DNA from: Roseibacillus sp.
GTDB taxonomy: Bacteria > Verrucomicrobiota > Verrucomicrobiia > Verrucomicrobiales > Akkermansiaceae
Direction of reading: 5' to 3'
Assembly: GCA_028821775.1 (NCBI GenBank)
Contig: JAPKFB010000008.1
Coordinates: 1 to 64,000 of the forward strand
DNA length: 64,000 nucleotides
The notes under the pieces are model-generated. The model ran no database searches. It had not been told where the DNA came from and saw nothing but the letters and a program-made list of their open reading frames with translations. The position numbers were made by a program, and so were the translations under genes. Of the stretch, positions 47,826 through 55,871 are shown piece after piece; positions within the stretch are counted from its first letter, which is position 1, and each line of letters begins with the position of its first letter.

Positions 47826-48765
47826 GATCGAGGATCATGTCGAGGGCTCCAAACTTAGGTTCCCAACCAAGCACTTCTCGAGCTTGCGTGGAGTCTGCCA
47901 CCAGGACTGGGGGATCACCCTCCCGCCGGTCGCCATGCACGATCTCGATCTTCCTCCCAGTCGCACGCTCCGCCGCGTCAATCACTTCCCGCACGCTGAA
48001 GCCGCGGCCATTGCCCAGGTTGAACCGACCGCTCTGCCCTCCCTCCTCCAGATACTTGATCGCAAGCAGGTGGGCCTGACTGAGATCTTCCACGTGAACG
48101 TAGTCGCGAATACATGTTCCGTCAGCAGTCTCGTAGTCATCCCCGAAAATCGAAATGTGTTCCTGCCTCCCGGAAGCGGCCTGTAGCACCAGGGGAATGA
48201 GGTGGGTCTCGGGATCATGGCACTCCCCGGTCCGGCCCCCGGGGTCGGCTCCGGCGGCATTGAAATAGCGGAGACACACGCTCTTCAGACCGTAGGCGTG
48301 ATCATAGTCGTCGAGAATCTGCTCAACCATCCACTTTGTTCGTCCGTAGGGATTGATCGGCTGCTTGGGATGCATCTCATCAATGGGGGTATACTCCGGA
48401 GTTCCAAAAATCGCTGCGGTGGAGGAAAAAATGAAGTTCTTGATCTCGTGGGCCACCATGCAGTCCAAGAGGCTCTGGGTCGCGTGCACATTGTTCTGAT
48501 AGTATTTGGCAGGATTCACGACCGACTCGCCCACTTCAATGAAGGCCGCGAAATGCATGACCGCAGAAATGTTGCGGGAGCTGAAGAGGGCACTCAACAA
48601 TGCCACGTCATCCAAGCGGCCCTCCACCAGCTCGAAGCCCTCAACAGACTCCCTGCGCCCGGATGATAAGTCGTCCAGGATCACAAATTCTATCTCCTGC
48701 TGCGCGAGCAGCAAACTCATGTGCGAGCCGATATAACCAGCGCCCCCTACTACCAGTATTGCCAT
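47779..48765 (-). CDS. galE: UDP-glucose 4-epimerase
   Basis: 328 residues, extended SDR enzyme interconverting UDP-glucose and UDP-galactose (or the GlcNAc pair). VVGGAGYIGSHMSLLLAQ is the NAD loop, MHFAAFIEVGESV, NFIFSSTAAIFGTPEYTPI (Ser/Thr of the active site; Ile-Phe-Gly replaces the common Val-Tyr-Gly), PYGRTKWMVE (catalytic YxxxK), LRYFNAAGADP and CIRDYVHVEDLSQAH all fit GalE. ATG 48765 begins MAILVVGGAG. Bases 48766-49082 hold no gene; they contain an all-AT tract at 48971-48993. Confidence 0.93.
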   Translation of the reverse strand: MAILVVGGAGYIGSHMSLLLAQQEIEFVILDDLSSGRRESVEGFELVEGRLDDVALLSALFSSRNISAVMHFAAFIEVGESVVNPAKYYQNNVHATQSLLDCMVAHEIKNFIFSSTAAIFGTPEYTPIDEMHPKQPINPYGRTKWMVEQILDDYDHAYGLKSVCLRYFNAAGADPGGRTGECHDPETHLIPLVLQAASGRQEHISIFGDDYETADGTCIRDYVHVEDLSQAHLLAIKYLEEGGQSGRFNLGNGRGFSVREVIDAAERATGRKIEIVHGDRREGDPPVLVADSTQAREVLGWEPKFGALDMILDHAWGWEQRHFLGKEA

Positions 48766-49082
48766 GTTCCGATTCGTTTCGTGCGAGTTACACGGGGGTC
48801 CAGTCATCCGCAACACCCCGAGGTCGGGGCACCCGAATCCTCTCCCAACGCCCCCAATAACTCGGCAAGGTAGGCCCTGAGAAGACAGCAATCGGATCGC
48901 CCGAAATCAATCATCTCAAAGCCGGGCGTCATCGTCAAGAATGCCAAAGTCACAACCGACTCCCTTCTTGTTAATTAATATTAATTTAATTAAATGATAT
49001 TCCCGCGCAAGCCTTCGGAAAATGGAGTTGGGGCCATGATCTTCGAGGGTTGCCTTCGCACAGCCCTGAGTCCTGCGCCCCC

Positions 49083-49315
49083 GTGGCAAAGAGCGGCTTC
49101 GATTTCATGATGAGCGGCCATCCTCACGGCGGTCAGATTTTCCTGCCTGGCGGACTACCCATCATCCGCAACGGCAACTGACCCCCAGCATGCTCTCAGG
49201 TCCCTGGGCTTACGCCGGCCTGACTGGCTACCCTTCGCGTGGAACAGGTGGTTGTGGAGTCCCCGAGAGATACTTCTGTCCGCCCGAGATTACGATTTCC
49301 CGAATGGGGCGTAAG
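49083..49315 (+). pseudogene. C-terminal remnant of a YkuE-like metallophosphoesterase
   Basis: The plus strand gives FDFMMSGHPHGGQIFLPGGL, then a stop at about 49179. Shortly after, another frame gives AYAGLTGYPSRGTGGCGVPE, then CPPEITISRMG. YkuE-type calcineurin-like phosphoesterases end with LSGHTHGGQ-x-x-LPG, a YVSRGxG segment and R-x-x-CPPEI-x-x, in this order. The N-terminal metal sites are missing, so this is a decayed 3' end. Confidence 0.6.
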
Positions 49316-49366
49316 GCCCTAATCGGGGGCGTCGGTCCATCCGCCCCAGCTTGAACTCTCCAGGGC

Positions 49367-49723
49367 CTAATTCACCGTTTTCATGGGCGGCTTGAACGCC
49401 AAGATCGCCCAGCCAACCAAAAACGAAACTCCACCCAAGGGCGCAATCATTCCCAGCTTGGTGATGTTGGTGAGGGAGAGCATGTAGAGTGAGCCCGAGA
49501 AGAGAATCACGCCGATCACGAACACATAGGCCACAACCTTGGGTGGTTTTGGGAAAAGACCGATCAGGAGCAACGCGAGCGCGTGAACAAGGTGGTAAAA
49601 TACAGCGGTCTCCCAAATATCCACTCGCCCATTGGCCTCCAAGGTTTCCTCAAGCAGGTGGGCACCGAAGGCACCAAGAGCTACTCCGATGAATCCAGTC
49701 ACTGCGGCAACGCGGAGAATCAT
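49367..49723 (-). CDS. DUF423 family small membrane protein
   Basis: 118 residues with four hydrophobic helices. The DUF423 (YgdD/YwdK) signature is clear: GFIGVALGAFGAHLLEETLE, WETAVFYHLVHALALLLIGL, FSGSLYMLSLTNITKLGMIA and PLGGVSFLVGWAILAF. Function is unknown. It lies downstream of the pilus-like operon on the same strand, 194 bases after its last gene. Confidence 0.9.
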   Translation of the reverse strand: MILRVAAVTGFIGVALGAFGAHLLEETLEANGRVDIWETAVFYHLVHALALLLIGLFPKPPKVVAYVFVIGVILFSGSLYMLSLTNITKLGMIAPLGGVSFLVGWAILAFKPPMKTVN

Positions 49724-49916
49724 GTCAGGAAGGTCTCAATCGAGTCGCAGTCTACCCGACTCCCATTGCCGTTCCTCTCGGCATCGCATGGAACATCCTG
49801 ATCGATCGAATTATCGGCTATCACAAAACTCATCTTCCTCTCACTCCGCGCGCCCTTCCACTCGCTTCAAAACGCCAACCTTCCACCGAGCTTTCTCAAG
49901 AAAGAGGGCTCTCATC

Positions 49917-50387
49917 CTAGAGGTCTTTGAGAGGAAGGAGCGGGTGAATCGCCCCTCTAATGGTGTTCTCACGAATATCGTTTGGAGATGTTCGAAGGGG
50001 CCGAAAGGACTCACTGTGAGTATCGACTCTAAACTGGAGTTCGTTCAGATCTCGATTTGTTTCCGCCAGCTGGTCCTGAAGGTTTTCGTTCACACCATGC
50101 AGATTCTGATTCTCGGATTTCAACTCCTGCAGTCGCGCGAGGATCTCCTCAAGGGCATGGAGTGTTGTTTCCTCCTCTCTCTGCTCACTCTGAGAATGAA
50201 GCGTGGGACCACGACCCACCGCAGTGGGAATGATCCCTGATCTCCGTTCCGCTCCACCCTGCATCCAATCCCCTCCTTCGGTGAGATCCTCTGCGCCTGA
50301 AACATGGAGCGAATGAATGGCAACTGCACCACACATGAGGCCAAGCGCGACACCACTGGCCACTAATTGGAATAGAGCAAATTTCAT
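49917..50387 (-). CDS. Last gene of pilus-like operon: membrane-anchored coiled-coil protein
   Basis: 156 residues. An N-terminal membrane segment or signal (FALFQLVASGVALGLMCGAV) is followed by a linker and a coiled coil of about 55 residues (LEEILARLQELKSENQNLHG, LQDQLAETNRDLNELQFRV). No family is recognised. The ATG overlaps the preceding stop as ATGA, so it is tightly coupled to the 238-residue gene. A role in assembling or aligning the envelope machine is a guess from context. Confidence 0.65.
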   Translation of the reverse strand: MKFALFQLVASGVALGLMCGAVAIHSLHVSGAEDLTEGGDWMQGGAERRSGIIPTAVGRGPTLHSQSEQREEETTLHALEEILARLQELKSENQNLHGVNENLQDQLAETNRDLNELQFRVDTHSESFRPLRTSPNDIRENTIRGAIHPLLPLKDL

Positions 50388-51100
50388 GGTTTCAATTTTG
50401 GAGAATTGCGCCCGCTTCCGGCCAAAGAAAAATCGGCCATGACTGAGGCTCTAACCTGATAGTCTTCCTGATCACTACGTCCCTCGGAGAGCTCTGATCT
50501 TGGGACTCTCCCCTCACCCTTCATGGGCTCCTGGACCACTGCCTCCTCGATCGCGACTCCGGGATGGGCCGCAGCGGGATCTCTTTCAACAGGCTCCTTC
50601 GGAGACGGCCTTTCTCCTCCTGTTTCTCCCGCCACGAATGGTCGGAAAAGGGCGGGGCCCTTGCGCCGAACGACAAGCGGTCGGAGTGTTTCACCGGCCC
50701 CCTCACTGGTCTCCGAATCGACCTCCCCAGTGAGCGCGGAATCCCCCGGAAGACTCGCGCCGGCAGGATCCAGGTTTCCGCGGAGTCCCGCGGTCGGCGC
50801 CGAAAGGTCTCCCTGAATCCGTTCCGGTACTACCTCCTGGATTGCGGGCTGCGCCTCCATGTGTTGTCGGTTGTCAGGTGAAGATAAAAAGACCGGCTTC
50901 GTCACATACATCCAGCAAAACACTCCGGCCAGGATAGTGCTCAGCAACATCAGGGCAGGGTAGCAGCGATACATCCCGCAACGCGGACAAGTGCATTGCG
51001 AGCGCTCCCCTTGCACACCCTCAACACTCTCCGGTGCTTTCGAAGGAACAACGGGTTTCTCACTGTCCAACGGACTAAGAGATGAAACGCTTTGGCTCAT
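50384..51100 (-). CDS. Pilus-like operon: single-helix protein with long disordered periplasmic part
   Basis: 238 residues. A cytoplasmic N-terminus with CTCPRCGMYRC (possible zinc site) is followed by one helix (YPALMLLSTILAGVFCWMYV) and about 165 residues rich in Pro, Glu, Gly and Ser with no clear fold. The topology resembles GspC- or PilP-like linkers or TonB-like stalks, but no motif supports any of these. It is 15 bases after the preceding gene and overlaps the next by ATGA. Confidence 0.6.
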   Translation of the reverse strand: MSQSVSSLSPLDSEKPVVPSKAPESVEGVQGERSQCTCPRCGMYRCYPALMLLSTILAGVFCWMYVTKPVFLSSPDNRQHMEAQPAIQEVVPERIQGDLSAPTAGLRGNLDPAGASLPGDSALTGEVDSETSEGAGETLRPLVVRRKGPALFRPFVAGETGGERPSPKEPVERDPAAAHPGVAIEEAVVQEPMKGEGRVPRSELSEGRSDQEDYQVRASVMADFSLAGSGRNSPKLKP

Positions 51101-51115
51101 AAAATTGGAAAAGGA

Positions 51116-51583
51116 TTATTCGCTGCGACTCAGAGAAATTCGCCGATTGGCATAGGTGACTTCGACCACATCCGAAAGAGCTGGGAACTTCGTCAGAACC
51201 AACCGCTGTTCGGTCAGAGTAAGCTGACGCAGAATGTTCCCCACGAGACTGTGAGCCTGCAATCCAGGAATCGTTTCAAGCTCTCCACTCCCGGTGCCAA
51301 CAGTGACCCCATCATTTCTGTGAATGGTAAAGGAAGTGTAGCTCTCCGCCCCGCCATGGCCATAAACACGCACCGAGATGCCATCCGTATAGACCTTGCA
51401 CACAAACGACTTGCTCGCGACAGAAAATGGCAAGCCATCTCGAATCTTGACCCGCTTCTCGAATAGGTAGTTCCCGACAAAGCGATACCCGATCGGAAGG
51501 GCTTCTTCCTCGGCTTCGCTGGCTGGCGCGAGGCATCCTAGCCACGCAAAAACCGCCAGGATGGGCTGAACACGAATTCTCAT
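51116..51583 (-). CDS. Pilus-like operon: secreted protein of unknown family
   Basis: 155 residues starting with a signal peptide (MRIRVQPILAVFAWLGCLAP). The mature part looks beta-rich (LPIGYRFVGNYLFEKRVKIR, CKVYTDGISVRVYGHGGAES, RLVLTKFPALSDVVEVTYAN). The start ATG 51583 overlaps the stop of the upstream pilin (ATGA), linking the two in translation. Not recognised; possibly a periplasmic partner of the pilin. Confidence 0.6.
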   Translation of the reverse strand: MRIRVQPILAVFAWLGCLAPASEAEEEALPIGYRFVGNYLFEKRVKIRDGLPFSVASKSFVCKVYTDGISVRVYGHGGAESYTSFTIHRNDGVTVGTGSGELETIPGLQAHSLVGNILRQLTLTEQRLVLTKFPALSDVVEVTYANRRISLSRSE

Positions 51584-51987
51584 TCTCCAACGTCCCAAAG
51601 TGAATCTTTTGTCGATCCGGACGGATCATACACTCCGCCTCCAGTCTCATTCAGGGCGGGAGGTGATTTCGTGACATCATAAGCAAGCACGTTTCCGTTT
51701 AGGTCCTCAACTACGGGAAGGGCAGTCCCGCCGCTTGGGAGATAGGGAATCAAATCCTTCGACGTAATTGAAGAGACCGCCTTTCGTGGATTGTCCGCAA
51801 GGCACGACCGCTGCGCAGCATATACCTCACGGAGCGCAACTGAGGCTCTTTTCCCTTTGTTCCACTCCCCAATGTTACCGGCGAAGTACATCGTCGCGCT
51901 CATGATGCTGAGGATAACGAAAATCACTACAGTTAACTCAATCAGTGTGACACCAGCCCGGGCTTCATTTCGATAGGGAGTATTCAT
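51580..51987 (-). CDS. Pilus-like operon: type IV pilin-like protein (second pilin)
   Basis: 135 residues with a class III signal: a short basic leader (MNTPYRNEARAG) cut before VTLIELTVVIFVILSIMSAT, with Glu at mature position 5 and a long hydrophobic helix. The globular part ends STKDSLWDVGE and has the GspG/PilA-like layout. Val instead of Phe at mature position 1 is unusual but tolerated. It is one of two pilins in the operon; the distal position suggests a minor pilin. Confidence 0.8.
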   Translation of the reverse strand: MNTPYRNEARAGVTLIELTVVIFVILSIMSATMYFAGNIGEWNKGKRASVALREVYAAQRSCLADNPRKAVSSITSKDLIPYLPSGGTALPVVEDLNGNVLAYDVTKSPPALNETGGGVYDPSGSTKDSLWDVGE

Positions 51988-52012
51988 TTTTCAGGGGGTT
52001 GGGTTGAAAAGA

Positions 52013-52432
52013 TCAACCGTTTTTGAACAGGTTAAAGGAGTCAATGAGCTGCGATTTCAGCTCCTCATTGGTAAGCACTATGTAGCCGAGGACGAGCACC
52101 GCAAGAACTGCCAACACCGCGACGAGCCACCAAAACAAGCGGAAGAAAAAACTCTTCCCCTTCGGCGCAATGATGGGCTTATACCATGAATTCGTTTCCA
52201 CAATCCGAGTGGCAAACATTTGATTCCCTTCCCGCAATGCGCTCAGCAGCGCCTCAACATCATGCTTCGCGTTCGCGATCAACCGATACCGATACTTTCG
52301 AGTGGCCGATTGCTCCAACTCTTCGACCAAAACCTGTGAAGGCACACCAGATTCTGGGAGTCGCATCGTATAAATATGGGTGCGGTAAATGAATCTCTCC
52401 CGCAACCAGCGGTCAAAATGAGTAAGTTGCAT
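52013..52432 (-). CDS. Pilus-like operon: membrane protein of unknown family
   Basis: 139 residues. An N-terminal soluble part of about 95 residues (FDRWLRERFIYRTHIYTMRL, YRYRLIANAKHDVEALLSAL) is followed by one C-terminal helix (LFWWLVAVLAVLAVLVLGYI) and a short tail. It lies 11 bases after pilC and 25 before the second pilin. Its position next to the inner-membrane platform suggests a platform accessory; no homologue comes to mind. Confidence 0.6.
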   Translation of the reverse strand: MQLTHFDRWLRERFIYRTHIYTMRLPESGVPSQVLVEELEQSATRKYRYRLIANAKHDVEALLSALREGNQMFATRIVETNSWYKPIIAPKGKSFFFRLFWWLVAVLAVLAVLVLGYIVLTNEELKSQLIDSFNLFKNG

Positions 52433-52443
52433 ATCGCTAGAGT

Positions 52444-53580
52444 TTAGATTCCACTTTGCATCATCTTGGGTCCCATCAGGAAAATCGGAAGGAAGGTTCC
52501 GATGAAGACAGCCGCAATCAGGGAGACCGCTGCCATCAACACGACAAAGTTAAGCACTTGCGTAAAATCGTTCATATAGTTCTCCGCTTCCTCTTCGTAC
52601 ATGTCGGCCAGCATTTTCAACTGGTTATCGATTGATGCGGAGCGCTCCCCGATGGCCAACATGTGAACGACCTGTTCGTCAACCGATGTAAATTTGCTGA
52701 AGGCAAGAGAAAGGGGCACGCCAGAGTGCTCGTACTGATCGGCTGCTTGGCGGAGTTCAGGATACAACGGCGTTGATTTTACCGAGTTGGCAGCCACTCG
52801 GATGGATTTGGCGAGGTTGATCCCGTTCGAGTAGAGAAGCTCCATTGTGGACAGGAAGGTCATTTGCCGCAGACTCATCACAAGCATGCTTAGCAACCGC
52901 CACTTTGACATGGCAAGAGAAGTGATCGCATTGCGTACGATTTCCGATCGCCAAATCGCCACCCCACATCCGATCAGTCCGATCACAACAAAGGGCCAGA
53001 GCGCCTGCGTCGCATGACTTACCTTGAAGGCGATTGCAGTCATCCCGTCTGGCTTCTGTTTGACCTGCTCCAGCATCCCTTCAACCTGCGGCACAATTTT
53101 GATCTGGGACACGATAAATGCACCAATCAGGACGGAGATCACAATCCCCGGCATCAAGACTGCCTTCCTCACCTCTTTTCGAAAATGAAGTTCTGATTTC
53201 AGACGATTTGCAAGTTCCCGGAAGGCACGATTCAGCTGGCCTGAGTCTCCCCCTGCCTGAATCAATCCAATCGTCATATCATCAAAGCGACCCGTCTTTC
53301 TGAATGCTTCGTGGACAGAGATGCCAGCTTCCGTATCAAGACGAATCTTTTCAAGAGCGGCGCCCAAAACCTTGTTGGGAAGCCCTTGGCTGTAATATTT
53401 CAAGGCGTCCGATGTGTTGATCTGAGCCTTGAGCATTGAGGACAGCCCTCGAAACATGTGAATGAGCTCCTCCTTCTTGAAGTAATTCTTCTTCGACTTC
53501 TTGTGAGTCGCCGGAGCCCTGACCGTGGCAACTCTCCCAGAAGGAGATTGAATTGTACTGGTAGCAGGGCCGTTACTCAT
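52444..53580 (-). CDS. pilC: Type IV pilus/type II secretion platform protein PilC/GspF
   Basis: 378 residues. Two T2SF repeats are visible: FRGLSSMLKAQINTSDALKY to the first helix (VRKAVLMPGIVISVLIGAFI), and TFLSTMELLYSNGINLAKSI to the last helix (VVLMAAVSLIAAVFIGTFLP); a middle helix is ALWPFVVIGLIGCGVAIW. AGGDSGQLNRAF and AIGERSASIDNQL are the conserved GE-type loops of each repeat. PilC anchors the assembly ATPase at the inner membrane. It overlaps pilB by 8 bases. Confidence 0.93.
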   Translation of the reverse strand: MSNGPATSTIQSPSGRVATVRAPATHKKSKKNYFKKEELIHMFRGLSSMLKAQINTSDALKYYSQGLPNKVLGAALEKIRLDTEAGISVHEAFRKTGRFDDMTIGLIQAGGDSGQLNRAFRELANRLKSELHFRKEVRKAVLMPGIVISVLIGAFIVSQIKIVPQVEGMLEQVKQKPDGMTAIAFKVSHATQALWPFVVIGLIGCGVAIWRSEIVRNAITSLAMSKWRLLSMLVMSLRQMTFLSTMELLYSNGINLAKSIRVAANSVKSTPLYPELRQAADQYEHSGVPLSLAFSKFTSVDEQVVHMLAIGERSASIDNQLKMLADMYEEEAENYMNDFTQVLNFVVLMAAVSLIAAVFIGTFLPIFLMGPKMMQSGI

Positions 53581-55267
53581 CGGAATATGTCATGTCAATT
53601 GTTTTACTAATCGCCTGCAGGTCGGTCTGACCGTCAGCGAGAAGTCGAAGACCGCTTCGCCTGAGGTTCGGAAGACTTCCATCCTTAAGAACCATCATCT
53701 CAAGATCGTAGGGACTGATCTCCCCCTTCGACAGCTGGTCCGAAACGCGAGGCGTGATGGGAATGATCTCCAGGATGGCCGTTCGCCCACTGTAGCCCGT
53801 CTGCCGACACTCCGAACATCCGCCTGCGCGGGGGGAGAACAAGGAAACATCAGCCCACTCTTCGCCAAGATTGAAGGTCCGCCGATCGCTCTCATTGATT
53901 CCCTTCTGGGGAGTCTTGCATTCGCAGCAGAGCACCTTGATCAGACGTTGAGCACAAGCAGCCTTCAGGGTTTGCGCAATCTTCCAGCGCTCGATCCCCA
54001 GTTGTTCGAATCGTTCAATAATTTGCGATGCACGGGGAGTGTGAATCGTCGTCAGGACCTTGTGCCCCGTTACCGCAGCCTCAATCGCCAGTTCGGCGGA
54101 CTCCTTGTCACGAACCTCCCCCATCAGGATGATATCCGGATCACTCCGCATGAAGCTGGTGATCATCGGCTTGAACTCAGCGGGACTCTTCAAATCACAG
54201 TGAGTAACCCCCGCAATCTCATCCTCCACCGGATTCTCCAGGGTGAGGATGTTGACGTCGGGACGGTTCAACTCTCTGAGCATGGCGTTGAGAGTGGTTG
54301 ACTTGCCGGAGCCGGTGGGACCGCTCATCACAATAATTCCCGCAGGAATTCTCATCACCCTTTCGATTTCGAAAAGGGTCTCATCATCAAACGCCAGGGA
54401 GCCCTTTCCCAGTTTCACATTAATGTGACTCTTATCCAAGAGGCGCATCGTGATGTGATAGCCCCGGTAGGTCCGGTGGCGCTCGTAGCGAATATCGATG
54501 GGCCGATGATAGTAGGAAATAGTGAAGCGTCCTGAAATTCCCGGAACTGTATTTCTGGTCTCCGTTGCGAGCTTCATGAGATTCAAGAAAAAGGCATCAA
54601 TGCGATCCTTTAACTTCATGGGAATCTCGAATTTTTCGCCAAGGTCTCCATCAATTCGAAACGAATAGTAGAAAGACTCCTTCTCAACTTTGAAGTGAAT
54701 GTCCGAGGCGCGCAGTTTCGTCGCTGTGGCCAAAATTGTCGCCGCTAGCTGGGCGATGGGTTCTTCGTATTCCGACGTAACATCAAAGTCCTGCAGGCCA
54801 TCTTCCATGTCCTCGACATTGATGGATTCGAGCTGGGAGCGATTGGGCCCGGCCATGGTAGAACCCCGCTCAATCGCACGACTGATTTCGCTGCTGAGGG
54901 TGACTACCTTGTCGATCTGAAGATCAGGAAAACGCGGGGGGAGATACTCATCCGGAAGCGAGCTCCAGGGATTGGAAATCGCAACAATCAAGCGCTCGCC
55001 GTGAATACAAAGCGGAGTAAATCCTCCTCTCGTCAAGAGAGCCGGGTCGCAGGCGTCTAGGAGCTCTGACTCACAGAACTCCGCACACTTGGGCAGAAAC
55101 GGGAGACCGTTTATCTGGGCAATTGCCGACATGAACAGTGGCCTCGACACGCGGTTGGGAACTTGGTCATGCCCAAGCTCAGCGAGAGAGGGATCGTGCT
55201 CAGCCAAGGCGTCCATGACGCGCCCGCTGATCAGGTCGTTGAACTGAATGCCGTCGAATTCAATCAT
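53573..55267 (-). CDS. pilB: Type IV pilus/type II secretion assembly ATPase PilB/GspE
   Basis: 564 residues. The N-terminal part (DLISGRVMDALAEHDPSLAE onwards) is a diverged GspE N-domain. The ATPase has Walker A GPTGSGKSTTLNAML, Asp box ILTLENPVEDEI, Walker B ILMGEVRDKESAELAIEAA, His box TGHKVLTTIHT, and a cysteine pair region (LCCECKT ... GGCSECRQTGYSGR) like the zinc site of extension ATPases. ATG 55267 overlaps the previous stop (ATGA) and is preferred over the frame start at 55300. It powers subunit addition. Confidence 0.93.
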   Translation of the reverse strand: MIEFDGIQFNDLISGRVMDALAEHDPSLAELGHDQVPNRVSRPLFMSAIAQINGLPFLPKCAEFCESELLDACDPALLTRGGFTPLCIHGERLIVAISNPWSSLPDEYLPPRFPDLQIDKVVTLSSEISRAIERGSTMAGPNRSQLESINVEDMEDGLQDFDVTSEYEEPIAQLAATILATATKLRASDIHFKVEKESFYYSFRIDGDLGEKFEIPMKLKDRIDAFFLNLMKLATETRNTVPGISGRFTISYYHRPIDIRYERHRTYRGYHITMRLLDKSHINVKLGKGSLAFDDETLFEIERVMRIPAGIIVMSGPTGSGKSTTLNAMLRELNRPDVNILTLENPVEDEIAGVTHCDLKSPAEFKPMITSFMRSDPDIILMGEVRDKESAELAIEAAVTGHKVLTTIHTPRASQIIERFEQLGIERWKIAQTLKAACAQRLIKVLCCECKTPQKGINESDRRTFNLGEEWADVSLFSPRAGGCSECRQTGYSGRTAILEIIPITPRVSDQLSKGEISPYDLEMMVLKDGSLPNLRRSGLRLLADGQTDLQAISKTIDMTYSDE

Positions 55268-55839
55268 ATCCCAAATTGTTTGTGGCAGAGCGAGATCCAA
55301 CCATGATGGTGGAGCAACATTCGGGAGATCACCGGATTGGTCCCAATTCGCTCACTGAGAGAATGAATGATCAATTGCGATGCGATTCTCAGCGAAACTG
55401 GATTGATCGAGCCGATTCCAATCACCTCGGATTCTTCTGCGTAGAGGACAGGCGTCATCAGTCGCTCGCAAGCGGTCGACAACTCGTTGTTGACCTCATA
55501 AAATGCGGCTGGTGTGGGCATCCTGCTTGCAAAGGGAATCAGTGTCAGTTGCTGTCCCATAGCCTGGGAGAGAGCGCGCCCAAGTCTCTCAACTTCTACT
55601 GATCGGGCGTCGGGATCCCGCACACGCATGGCGGCGAGAAACTCCAACGGGTCCCACGGCCTTGGCCCTCGAAGCGGGGCAAGGCCGTGATCCTTGAGTT
55701 GGCGAAGCTCATCTGGGGTGGCCAGACCATGGTCCTGCAATAGCTTGCTGGTTTGATCTAGGCAAATTGGGTCGGTGGCAGGAGGGGCGCTGCGCTGGTT
55801 AGCTACGCCATCCAATACCGAAGTGTCGTTACCGTTCAC
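55264..55839 (-). CDS. Pilus-like operon: unknown protein before pilB
   Basis: 191 residues, soluble, no signal. LDQTSKLLQDHGLATPDELR and VERLGRALSQAMGQQLTLIP recall N-terminal domains of GspE/PilB ATPases, and the C-terminal part (EVIGIGSINPVSLRIASQLI) has a similar feel, but the match is too weak to call. It could be a detached ATPase N-domain or regulator. It overlaps pilB by ATGA and follows the secretin gene by 32 bases. Confidence 0.6.
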   Translation of the reverse strand: MNGNDTSVLDGVANQRSAPPATDPICLDQTSKLLQDHGLATPDELRQLKDHGLAPLRGPRPWDPLEFLAAMRVRDPDARSVEVERLGRALSQAMGQQLTLIPFASRMPTPAAFYEVNNELSTACERLMTPVLYAEESEVIGIGSINPVSLRIASQLIIHSLSERIGTNPVISRMLLHHHGWISLCHKQFGI

Positions 55840-55871
55840 AGGAGCTTCAGTTTAATGTTACCTCTCGACGT

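Noticed and set aside
48971-48993. All-AT tract as a replication origin or attachment site
   Set aside because: A single 23-base tract with no DnaA boxes, no repeats and no integrase gene nearby; most likely just an AT-rich promoter region.
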